The notes under the pieces: model-generated
The model's input: only the letters and a program-made list of their open reading frames with translations
Told to the model about the DNA's origin: nothing
Database searches by the model: none
Origin: Thermoanaerobaculia bacterium
GTDB taxonomy: Bacteria; Acidobacteriota; Thermoanaerobaculia; Multivoradales; J023
Length of the DNA stretch: 64,000 nt
NCBI GenBank assembly: GCA_030431255.1
Contig: JAUIJL010000001.1
Location: 496,001 to 560,000 of the forward strand
Reading direction: 5' to 3'
Position numbers and translations under genes: made by a program
In this document: positions 26,282 through 34,425 of the stretch, piece after piece
Numbering within the stretch: position 1 is the stretch's first letter
How the letters are laid out: the number at the start of each line of letters is the position of its first letter

Positions 26282-27163
26282 ATGAAATCCGTCACGACAA
26301 TGATCCTGCCGACACCGCTTTTGCTCGGTCTCCTTGTGCTCGCATTTCCGACGTTCGCCGAAAAACCACGAGCCACCCTCGACTGCCGCGAGATGGTGGA
26401 GCTCGAATCGCTATTCGAGCCGGGCATTGTGATCCTTTTCGGTGAGCTGCACGGCACGCAGGAAGCGCCCGCGTTCATCGCCGACGCGGCGTGTTTGGTG
26501 GCGAAGGCGGGGCATCGAGTGCGGGTGGGCCTGGAGATGAATCAGGAAGAGATGGAGCGCATAGAAAGCTTTATGGGCTCCAAAGGCACCGATGCGGACC
26601 GGAGCCGGTTGCTCGAAGGTAGCTTTTGGCATCCGAAGGCACAGGACGGGCGCAGCAGCGCGGCTATGTTGGATCTTCTCGATGCCCTTCGGAAGCTGCG
26701 TCGCGGTGGCCATTCCGTGAGCTTGACCCTCTTCGATTCGGTCGAGTTTCATCAGCCGAATAAGGATCGCGACGCTTTGATGGCGGCGCGCCTCAGCGAT
26801 GAGATCGGGCCGGATCTCGAGACGATCACCCTAGTTCTGACGGGCAATATCCATTCGCGGGTCGCCCAAGGCACGCCTTGGGATGAGGATTTTCAGCCCA
26901 TGGGGCTGTACATGTCGAAGGGGCTTTCCAAGCACCGATTGGTGGCTCTGGATCTTTCCTGGAGCGGGGGCTCGGCCTGGATGTGCAAGGGCCCCGAGCC
27001 TGAAGACTGCGGTGCTGCTGAGCTTCGTCTGAAGCGAGAGGGCAAGGATCGGCAGCTGAAGGTAGAGAACCCAAAGGAGCCGGGAGCGAACAAACACCAC
27101 GGGTGGTATCACTTGGGTCGGCTGAGCCCTTCGCCTCCGGCGATCGACGGGGCGGGGAGCTGA
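26282..27163 (+). CDS. ChaN/Tiki-like (haem-binding uptake superfamily) exported protein
   Basis: A 293-residue protein starting at ATG 26282, chosen because GGAG lies 6 nt upstream. A signal peptide (MILPTPLLLGLLVLAFPTFA region) is followed by IVILFGELHGTQEAPAFIAD, the GExHG motif of the TraB/ChaN/Tiki fold. The later VLTGNIHSRVAQG supplies the second conserved Asn-x-His block. Relatives act as metalloproteases or bind haem in the periplasm or outer membrane. It stands alone, divergent from the azoreductase operon and upstream of the TonB receptor in the same direction. A link to haem uptake is possible but unproven. Confidence 0.7.
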   Translation: MKSVTTMILPTPLLLGLLVLAFPTFAEKPRATLDCREMVELESLFEPGIVILFGELHGTQEAPAFIADAACLVAKAGHRVRVGLEMNQEEMERIESFMGSKGTDADRSRLLEGSFWHPKAQDGRSSAAMLDLLDALRKLRRGGHSVSLTLFDSVEFHQPNKDRDALMAARLSDEIGPDLETITLVLTGNIHSRVAQGTPWDEDFQPMGLYMSKGLSKHRLVALDLSWSGGSAWMCKGPEPEDCGAAELRLKREGKDRQLKVENPKEPGANKHHGWYHLGRLSPSPPAIDGAGS

Positions 27164-27378
27164 TTTCTGGGGAGCCGAAGGAGGTTGCGGACCTTTTGGC
27201 CAGCCTTTGGGACGAGAGGGCGGCTCTTGCGGTCGGAGTGGTCTTCTCGTCTGCGTGAGTCTGGTCTACGCTCGACCCAGCCCGCAGGTCGACTCGCGAG
27301 TGGACGGCAGGCGAATCGCCAATGGCTAAGGTTGTAGTGGTCGTTGCCGATCACTTCTGAGAAATACGAGGTTCGCTG

Positions 27379-29874
27379 ATGCACGAAACGACAGACGCCC
27401 TTTCCACAAACGCCTTCTCTTCCGGCCGCTTCGCCCTGATCGCTTTATGCCTCGGCCTCTTGGTCGGCACGCCGGTCGCTGGGGTCGCTCAGGGCGATTC
27501 CGGATCGAGGGACGAAGCGGCGGACCTGCAGTCGGGGTCCGATGCCGGCGAGGAGATCGTTTCGGACGAGATCACGGTCACCGCCCGCAAGCGGGAGGAG
27601 GCGCTGATCGAGGTGCCCATCGCCATCACCCACCTCGACGGCGAGATGATGCGGCAGTCCAATATCTCCGATCTCTCCGAGCTGTCCCTCAGCGCCCCGA
27701 GCTTTATCCACGCCGAGGACGTCAACAGCTTCGATCGCTTCATCGTCCGCGGTCTCGGCACCACGGGCTCGAACCTCGGTTTCGAGGAGGCCGTCGGTCA
27801 GGTGGTCAACGGCTACTACTTCGGCCGGAGCCGTTTCGGCCGGACCATGTTCCTCGATGTCGAGCAGGTCGAGATTCTGAAAGGGCCGCAAGGGGCGCTG
27901 ATTGGCAAGAACAATAGCGTTGGAGCGATCAACATCACCACCCGCAAGCCGGGGCAGACCTTCGGCGGGCACCTGACCTCGACCTACGACTTCGAGGACG
28001 GGCAGGGCTTCACGGTGGAGTCGGCGGTGGACGTTCCCTTTTCCGACGCCCTCAAGGGGCGATTCGCGGTCCGCTTTGAGGACCGTGAGGGATATGTGCA
28101 AAACCTCGGCACGGGGCGCAACGAACAAGAAAAGGACGACGTCACGGCCCGCGGTATCTTGGCCTGGCAAATCAACGAGACTTTGCAGGCCGAGATGATG
28201 GTCCAGGTCGGCGATCTGCAACGCAACGGTCGCGGTCGGGAGATCTACAACTGCCGGGGCGACGCCACCTCACCCAATCCGCGAGATCCGTCTGAGGATT
28301 GCCTGTTCAACGGCGTGAAGGACGTGCGCTTCCTGATCAACGGAGAGCTCAGCCCGGAGCCCCACAACACCGAGTACTCGATGGTGGGTCTAACGCTTAA
28401 TAAATATTTCGACAGCTTTTACCTCAGCTATCTCGGCAACGTCGCCGAATACGACTCGCGGGACGATTGGGATTCGGATCACAGCGACTTGGAGTGGACC
28501 CACATTTTTGTTCGCGATGATTGGCAGCAGACCTCCCATGAGCTGCGCATCACCTCCATCGGCGGTGAGCGATTCGACTATCTCGCGGGTCTCTACTACA
28601 GCGATCAAACCAACGATTTCATTCAGAGCTTCATGTTCTGCCGCGGACCCTTCGGCCTGTGCACCGGCGGCAATACCAACCCCAATTTCCGTGGCCTGCA
28701 GCGCCACGGCTGGTCGACCCTCGACACTGAGTCTCTGGCGCTCTTCGCCCAGGTCGACTGGCACCTGAACGACCAGCTGACCCTGACGGTCGGCGGTCGG
28801 TTCACGGAGGAAGATCGCGCTACGGACTCCAACGCCACGGTGCTGACGCCCTATTCTTTGGAGGTTGCGGGCAATCAGGTGGACTGCCCGAACGTCACCG
28901 ACGAGCTCGACGGGGTCGGCATCCCGATCGATTTTCCTTGCGGCCCGGCCCGGTTCACCAGCTCCGGCTTCTTCGATCGCTCGGAAGACGACTTCAGCCC
29001 CAACGTTACCCTGCGTTGGCTGTCGTCGGACGCCGGCATGCTCTATGCGACCTACGCGGAAGGCTTCAAAAGCGGGGGTTTCCAATTCCCGAATTACGTG
29101 CCCCAGGCGGCGCTCACCCGCGACTTGGTGGAATACGATTCCGAGACCACGACCCATTTCGAGATCGGTGGCAAACGAGCCTTCGCCGACGATCGCGCGC
29201 GCCTGAGCTGGGCCGCCTGGTCCACCGACTTTGAGGACATCCAGGTCTCCGGCTTCGACGCGGTCACCCTCATTCAGAACGTCAACAACGCGGCACAAGC
29301 CAATTCCACCGGCATCGAGCTCGATCTCGTCACGCAGATTGCCGAACGTCTCACCCTCTCGACGTCGGTGGCTTGGACGGAGGCGGAATACGACGACTTC
29401 CCGAACGGGCCGTGTTACGCCGGTCAAACTGAGGCGTTGGGCTGCGTTGCCGTGACCTTCCCGGACGGCACCGTCACCGAGGTGCAGGATCTCGCCGGAA
29501 CGCCCCTCGCTTACGCCCCGGAGTGGCAATTCAATGTGCGGCTAAGCGGTGGCGGCATGCCCGTGGGCAGGGGCATGGAGCTCGGCTACGACCTCTTCTA
29601 CTATTGGATCGACGACGTGCACTTCAAGCTGACCAACGATCCGCTCGACACCCAGGAAGCCTACGGCAAGGTCAACGCGGCGATCCGCTTGGATCTACCG
29701 AGCAGCGGTTGGAGTGCCACCTTGATCGGCAAAAACCTCACCGACGAGCTGACCTCCAGCCTCGGCGACTCGACCACCGGCGTCGGTCAGGTCGGGGACA
29801 TCGGCCCGACTCCGAATTACAAATTCGTCGATCCGGGTCGCCAAATCGCGCTCCAGCTGGCCTATCAATTCTGA
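27379..29874 (+). CDS. TonB-dependent outer-membrane receptor
   Basis: An 831-residue protein. A signal peptide (LIALCLGLLVGTPVAGVA) is followed by a TonB-box-like region (SDEITVTARKREEALIEVPIAIT), a plug domain at about 75-185 (FIVRGLGTTGSNLG, VEILKGPQGALIGKNNSVGAINI) and a 22-strand barrel ending in YKFVDPGRQIALQLAYQF with the terminal Phe needed for barrel assembly. The plug and barrel signatures resemble the subfamily used for catechol siderophores, pigments or carbohydrates in Sphingomonas-like degraders. The ligand cannot be deduced. GAGG lies 7 nt before the ATG. A terminator follows at 29915-29942. Confidence 0.93.
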   Translation: MHETTDALSTNAFSSGRFALIALCLGLLVGTPVAGVAQGDSGSRDEAADLQSGSDAGEEIVSDEITVTARKREEALIEVPIAITHLDGEMMRQSNISDLSELSLSAPSFIHAEDVNSFDRFIVRGLGTTGSNLGFEEAVGQVVNGYYFGRSRFGRTMFLDVEQVEILKGPQGALIGKNNSVGAINITTRKPGQTFGGHLTSTYDFEDGQGFTVESAVDVPFSDALKGRFAVRFEDREGYVQNLGTGRNEQEKDDVTARGILAWQINETLQAEMMVQVGDLQRNGRGREIYNCRGDATSPNPRDPSEDCLFNGVKDVRFLINGELSPEPHNTEYSMVGLTLNKYFDSFYLSYLGNVAEYDSRDDWDSDHSDLEWTHIFVRDDWQQTSHELRITSIGGERFDYLAGLYYSDQTNDFIQSFMFCRGPFGLCTGGNTNPNFRGLQRHGWSTLDTESLALFAQVDWHLNDQLTLTVGGRFTEEDRATDSNATVLTPYSLEVAGNQVDCPNVTDELDGVGIPIDFPCGPARFTSSGFFDRSEDDFSPNVTLRWLSSDAGMLYATYAEGFKSGGFQFPNYVPQAALTRDLVEYDSETTTHFEIGGKRAFADDRARLSWAAWSTDFEDIQVSGFDAVTLIQNVNNAAQANSTGIELDLVTQIAERLTLSTSVAWTEAEYDDFPNGPCYAGQTEALGCVAVTFPDGTVTEVQDLAGTPLAYAPEWQFNVRLSGGGMPVGRGMELGYDLFYYWIDDVHFKLTNDPLDTQEAYGKVNAAIRLDLPSSGWSATLIGKNLTDELTSSLGDSTTGVGQVGDIGPTPNYKFVDPGRQIALQLAYQF

Positions 29875-29914
29875 GGTGCTCACAGGGAGAACCGTATCTG
29901 CGCCGTGGAGCGAG

Positions 29915-29942
29915 AAATCCCGTCAAGAGCAATGGGATTTTT
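29915..29942 (+). terminator. Terminator hairpin after the TonB receptor gene
   Basis: AAATCCC and GGGATTT form a 7-bp stem around a 12-nt loop and are followed by further T residues. The stop codon of the convergent kinase gene lies inside the loop, so the element probably serves both genes. Confidence 0.6.
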
Positions 29943-32691
29943 CCCGGGCACATACCTCTTGCAATCTTGCGAGGAGCTGGGTGACGCCCGTGGTCAGGGT
30001 GTGCTGCTCGCCGTAAGAATCGGCAAGCTGACGCTGAAGATCCCGGAGATGGTCCAAGGCTTCGTCCGTCCTACCTCGGCGAAAGATCAATCCGTCCAGC
30101 TCCGTGGAACTGTTGACCGACTCGAAATGTAGCTCACCGAGCTCGCGGATTTGAATGTGGAGGGCTTGGCGAAGCAAGGTTTCGGAGGTGTCCCACCTTC
30201 CTTGAGCCCGTTCGAGTCGCGCCATCTCCCGCAAGGTCAGGCCGTGGACCGCGTGCTCCGCTCCGTAGTAAACCTGCCGGATCGCATGGCTGCGGCGTAG
30301 GGAGATTTCCGCCTGGCCATAGTCGGCTTCCACGCGTTGGGCCATGGCTAAATAGAAGAGCGCGCTGGCGGTGCGGAAGTGGTCGGCCCCGAGCTCGGCT
30401 TCGAAGATGCTCACCGCGTGCTCCAGGGGCTCTCGGGCTTCCTGGGGAGATCCACAGTTGAAGCGGGCGATGCCGAGGTATTGGTGGGCCAGGCCGATCA
30501 ACGGATGTTGCTCGCGAAAGGCCTTGTGTCCGGCCTCCAAAGCACGTTGCAAGAGGGATCGGCTTTCACCGCATTGGCCGAGCCGGAGGTAGGTCATGCT
30601 GAGCTCGAGAGCCGTTTGCACCGATCGCGGGTGGTCGGCCCCGAGAACTTTTTCGAACGATCCTCGGGCGGCCTCGAGCCGACGCCCACTCTCGGGAATA
30701 TTGCCGAGTCGGATCGCAGCGATGGCCATTTCGAGGTGGACCTCGGCGACGTCGGAATGCTCGGGACCCAGCTGCTGGGCTCGGACTTTGAGGGCCTTGG
30801 CCATCAGCGCCTCCCCCTGCTCGAGCTCACCGACGATGACCTTGCAGGAGCCTAGCTGGAGCCAAGCTTGTGCCAAACGCAGATCGTCATCGGGCACACG
30901 ACCTTCCAGGATGGACACCGCTCTTTGCGCCATGTCGACCGCCGCCACGGCATCGTCGAGACGCGCCGCCGATTCCGCCGAGTCGAGCAGGCTTTGGGCG
31001 ATGCGGGGATCGTTCTCCGGCAATAAGCGCCGGCGAATGTCGAGGGCCAACCGTTGCAAGGCGGCGCCGCGGGCCCACTGGCCGTTGTCGGCAGCCACTA
31101 GGCTCAAGTGTCTCAGGCTCGACGCGGTGTCTAGATGATCGAGCCCGAGCTCTCGGCGGCGCAGCCGGACGGCTTCGGACAAGGCCTGATCGGCCTTCAC
31201 ATACTCACCCAGCTTGCCGTAGGCCACTCCCAACGTGTGCAGGAGGGCGGCGCGCACCTCGGGCTCGGAGGCCACCTCGTCGATACGGCGGGCATTGCGA
31301 TCGAGCCGCTGACGAATCTCGAGACCCTGGCCCGGGCTCAGGTCGGGATCAAAGTCCTCAAACATCTCCGCCAGCAGATCGGCCACCTGCTGGGAACGTG
31401 CACGTTCCACCTCGGCCCGGTCGCGCTCCCGAGCTGTCTCCCGAGCTTGAGCCACGTAGGCTAAGGCTCCGGCGACCGTCGCCACGGTGAGCATGAGAGC
31501 GACTCCCAAACCACGCCAATGGCGATGGAGGAAGCGGTCGAAACGATAGCCGAGGGTGGGTCGTCGAGCTCGGATCGGCCGCTGGTCGAGGTGGCGGCGT
31601 AGATCTTCCGCCAACGCTTCGACGGACGGATACCGACGTTCCGGTTTTTTCGCCATGGCCGTCGCCACGATGGTGTCGAGATCGCCGCGCAGGCGTCGAG
31701 CTGTCGACGGATGGTCGTCCGCCACGACCCGGCTCGGCAGCTCCACCGTCTCCTCGATGACCACCCGCGCCATGGCCACGGGATTTCGGCTGGTGAACCG
31801 GTGGGGAGAGCGGCCGGTCAGCAGGGTGTAGAGCACCGCGCCCAGAGCGTAGATGTCGGTGGCCGTCGAAATCGAATCGCCGCTCATCTGCTCGGGGCTG
31901 GCATAGTCGGGGCTGCACCATTGGCGAGCGGTGGGCACGTCGGCGTTGCCGCCGACAGTTGATGGGGTGGCGTTGCCGCCGACAGTTGATGGGGTGGCGT
32001 TGCCGCCGACAGTTGATGGGGTGGCGTTGCCGCCGACAGTTGATGGGGTGGTGGTGACGCCGACTTCTGATTGGGCGTCGTCCAAGAGCTTGGCGGTGCC
32101 GAAATCCAGCAGCCTCGGCCGACCCTCGTTGTCGACGAGAATGTTGCCGGGTTTGAGATCCCGGTGCACCACGAGCCGTCGGTGGGCGTAGGCGACCGCC
32201 TCGCAGATCCCCAACATGAGATGGAGACGGGCCTCCACTCCCAAGCCGAGGCGGTCACAATGGGTCGACAAGAGCTCGCCTTCGATCAGCTCCATGACCA
32301 AAAACGGTCGACCGTCGTCCGTGGCGCCACCGTCGAGCAGCCGGGCGATGCCGGGATGGTCGAGGTCGGCGAGAATCTGCCGCTCGCGCACGAAACAGGC
32401 GACCATGGCTTGGCCCGCCAGACCGTCGCGGATCACCTTGACGGCGACCTCTCGGTCGAAATGGCCATCGGATCGTCGGGCTCGGTAGACCCGGCCCATG
32501 CCACCCTGACCCAATAAGCCGAGGATCTCGTAGGGCCCTACTCTTTGACCCGCCCGCAGCGCTCTGTCAGATCCGGCCGGTCCGGCCCAGGTCCGGGTCA
32601 GCTCGTCGTCCGGCACCTCTCGGCGCAGGGTGGAGGAGATTTCCTCTTGGGGCTCAGGTGCGATTTCGGGCTGTGGCATACAGCCCATCAT
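29923..32691 (-). CDS. Membrane-anchored Ser/Thr protein kinase with C-terminal TPR array
   Basis: A 922-residue protein; ATG 32691 has GGAG 10 nt upstream. The kinase domain (about 50-345) shows LGQGGMGRVYRA, VAVKVI, HRDLKPGNIL, DFGTAKLL and SPDYASPEQM. It is followed by a TM helix (LGVALMLTVATVAGALAYVA). About 480 residues of TPR/Kinesin-light-chain-like repeats then run to the end, presumably outside the cytoplasm or as a docking surface. Within the activation segment, four perfect copies of TPSTVGGNA (a 27-bp tandem repeat) are inserted between DFG and the SPEQ motif. All catalytic residues are intact. It is convergent with the TonB receptor gene. Confidence 0.9.
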   Translation of the reverse strand: MMGCMPQPEIAPEPQEEISSTLRREVPDDELTRTWAGPAGSDRALRAGQRVGPYEILGLLGQGGMGRVYRARRSDGHFDREVAVKVIRDGLAGQAMVACFVRERQILADLDHPGIARLLDGGATDDGRPFLVMELIEGELLSTHCDRLGLGVEARLHLMLGICEAVAYAHRRLVVHRDLKPGNILVDNEGRPRLLDFGTAKLLDDAQSEVGVTTTPSTVGGNATPSTVGGNATPSTVGGNATPSTVGGNADVPTARQWCSPDYASPEQMSGDSISTATDIYALGAVLYTLLTGRSPHRFTSRNPVAMARVVIEETVELPSRVVADDHPSTARRLRGDLDTIVATAMAKKPERRYPSVEALAEDLRRHLDQRPIRARRPTLGYRFDRFLHRHWRGLGVALMLTVATVAGALAYVAQARETARERDRAEVERARSQQVADLLAEMFEDFDPDLSPGQGLEIRQRLDRNARRIDEVASEPEVRAALLHTLGVAYGKLGEYVKADQALSEAVRLRRRELGLDHLDTASSLRHLSLVAADNGQWARGAALQRLALDIRRRLLPENDPRIAQSLLDSAESAARLDDAVAAVDMAQRAVSILEGRVPDDDLRLAQAWLQLGSCKVIVGELEQGEALMAKALKVRAQQLGPEHSDVAEVHLEMAIAAIRLGNIPESGRRLEAARGSFEKVLGADHPRSVQTALELSMTYLRLGQCGESRSLLQRALEAGHKAFREQHPLIGLAHQYLGIARFNCGSPQEAREPLEHAVSIFEAELGADHFRTASALFYLAMAQRVEADYGQAEISLRRSHAIRQVYYGAEHAVHGLTLREMARLERAQGRWDTSETLLRQALHIQIRELGELHFESVNSSTELDGLIFRRGRTDEALDHLRDLQRQLADSYGEQHTLTTGVTQLLARLQEVCAREKSHCS
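31943..32050 (-). repeat. Four perfect 27-bp tandem repeats in the kinase activation segment
   Basis: Units 31943-31969, 31970-31996, 31997-32023 and 32024-32050 are identical and in frame, encoding TPSTVGGNA four times. The unit length keeps the frame, so copy-number change alters only the length of a Thr-rich loop. Confidence 0.95.
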
Positions 32692-32772
32692 ATCGCCCAA
32701 GCTCCATAGAGCGGCGCCCCACCAAGCTTTCGGGCCGAGCTCTTGTAGACGACATCGCGATGGTGCTCCAGC

Positions 32773-33535
32773 TCAAAGCTCAGAGGGCATCGGCGGCTGC
32801 CACATTTCATCCGGCTTTGCTTTCAGCTCGTCTCGGTTCAACACCTTGCCGCGCTGGATCACCAGATGGATGTCCTGGGTGTGGGTGATGTCGTGGATCG
32901 GCGATTCGTTCAGGACCACAACCGTGCCCTCGGCCCCCGGCGACACCCCGTAGTCGAGCTTGAGGAAGTCGGCGGCGTGGGTCGTGGTGGCGGCCAGCGC
33001 ATGCCAGGGGTCGATACCGGCTTCCACCATCAACGCCATTTGTCGATGCACCGAGAATCCGTGCACGGTCAGGGGATTTCCGGCGTCGGTTCCCGATGCG
33101 ATTCGAACACCGGCCTCGGCCAGCTTGCGGAGGCTCCTGAGCACGTGCGGTTTCGAGGCGTTCATGCCCCGGCTCATCCGGCCGCCGTTCTCCGTGGTGG
33201 CGAAGGTGGTGTAGGCATCCAACACCGCGTCGTTGGACACACCCTGGACCAGCTCCGAGCTTCGCAGCTCGGGATCGTCGAGGAAGGCGATGTCGGGAAT
33301 CGTCGGAATGAAGAGGGTGTTCGAGCTCGCGAAGAGCTTGACGACGTCCGCTGGGACTTCCTCTTGATAGGGAAGGTGAGTGACCGCGTCGGCTCCCGCT
33401 TCGATCGCGTCCCGGATGTCCTGCCAGCTGCCGACATGGATGACCGTGGGGAGATCGTGCGTTTTCGCGGCTTGGATGGCGGCTTGAAAGGTTTTCTTAT
33501 CGATGGTGGGCACGAAGCTGCGCCAAGTGAGTGAG
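32773..33535 (-). pseudogene. N-terminally truncated imidazolonepropionase-like amidohydrolase
   Basis: About 250 residues match the second half of a metal-dependent amidohydrolase: TVIHVGSW and VTHLPY (metal/substrate His), SGTDAGNP (catalytic Asp), then the C-terminal beta-sandwich part (GTVVVLNESP...VIQRGKVL). The N-terminal sandwich and the HxH metal pair, normally about 120-150 residues, are absent. Recognisable homology stops at about 33535, where the upstream region of the sigma factor gene begins. No ribosome site or start is evident at the break. It is most likely a headless gene left by a deletion or rearrangement and is not expected to be active. Confidence 0.75.
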
Positions 33536-33602
33536 AGCTTTTTAGACTTTGCCGGTAGCGAAAAGTTCCGGTGAGCTTCGCGTGGTGATCTACGATAGGA
33601 CC

Positions 33603-34340
33603 ATGAAAGATCGATCAATCCGCGGCCCTCGGCATTTTGCCACCACCCATTGGAGCCTGGTGCTCGCCACCCAGCCGGATGAAGTCGGGCAATCCCAGGC
33701 GCGCCATGCGTTGGCAGCGTTGTGTGGCATGTATTGGTATCCGCTCTATGCCTTTGTGAGGTTTCGTGGTTATGAACCGGAACAGGCTCAGGACTTGACC
33801 CAGGCTTTCTTCACGCGTCTGGTGGAGACCGATGGCTTGGCCGGTGCGGATCCCGAGCGTGGACGCTTTCGCTCCTATCTCTTGGGGGCGATGAAGCATT
33901 TTTTGGCCAACGCTCGGCACCGGGAGCTGACCAAGAAGCGAGGTGGAGAGGTTCATTTCGTAGACCTGGATGCCCTCGAGCCGGAGGCCCGCTACGCCTT
34001 GGCGCCGGCGCCAAACGATGATCCCGATGCTGTCTTCGATCGCGAATGGGCCATGGCGATCCTCGATCGAGCCTTGGAGCGTTTGCAGGCGGAAAGCGAA
34101 GCCAAGGGTCGGGGGCCGCTGTTTGCTGAGCTGAAAGGGAGCTTGACCGGAGGCGAGCCGGACCGGGGGAGTGTGGCCGAGCGCTTGGGGCTCAGCGAAG
34201 GCGCAGTCAAGGTGGCCGTCCACCGATTGCGCAAGCAATTCCGCGCGGTCATTCGAGCCGAAATCGCTGAAACCGTGGCGGACCCCCGGGATATCGATGA
34301 GGAAATGCGCTATTTGGTCGACATTCTCAGAAAAAATTAG
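33603..34340 (+). CDS. ECF sigma factor of the Ser/Thr-kinase-linked type
   Basis: A 245-residue protein starting at ATG 33603 (MKDRSIRGPRHF). The opening FATTHWSLVLATQ, then YWYPLYAFVRFRGYEPEQAQDLTQAFFTRL (sigma2) and SVAERLGLSEGAVKVAVHRLRKQF (sigma4 helix-turn-helix), place it with the ECF factors that in Acidobacteria and Planctomycetes sit next to Ser/Thr kinase genes. A kinase gene follows after 85 nt on the same strand, so phosphorylation-controlled activity is a reasonable inference. The final codons (LRKN stop) are tandemly repeated directly after the gene. Confidence 0.87.
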   Translation: MKDRSIRGPRHFATTHWSLVLATQPDEVGQSQARHALAALCGMYWYPLYAFVRFRGYEPEQAQDLTQAFFTRLVETDGLAGADPERGRFRSYLLGAMKHFLANARHRELTKKRGGEVHFVDLDALEPEARYALAPAPNDDPDAVFDREWAMAILDRALERLQAESEAKGRGPLFAELKGSLTGGEPDRGSVAERLGLSEGAVKVAVHRLRKQFRAVIRAEIAETVADPRDIDEEMRYLVDILRKN

Positions 34341-34368
34341 CTCAGAAAAAATTAGCTCAGAAAAAATT
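34326..34368 (+). repeat. 15-bp tandem repeat spanning the sigma factor stop codon
   Basis: CTCAGAAAAAATTAG occurs at 34326-34340 and 34341-34355 and is matched over 13 bases at 34356-34368. Each full unit encodes LRKN-stop in the same frame, so the gene's last five codons including TAG were duplicated. It sits in the leader of the following kinase gene. Confidence 0.92.
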
Positions 34369-34425
34369 GCGCCGTTCTGTAACCCGATCTTCTTTTTCCT
34401 TCAGTAAGGGGTGAAAGGAAATCGG

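Noticed and set aside
28390-29529. 379-codon minus-strand open frame
   Set aside because: It lies opposite the TonB receptor, which has plug, barrel and terminal Phe; the antisense protein has no motifs.
31943-32050. Possible CRISPR array
   Set aside because: The 27-bp units are directly adjacent without spacers and lie in frame inside a kinase gene; no cas gene is present.
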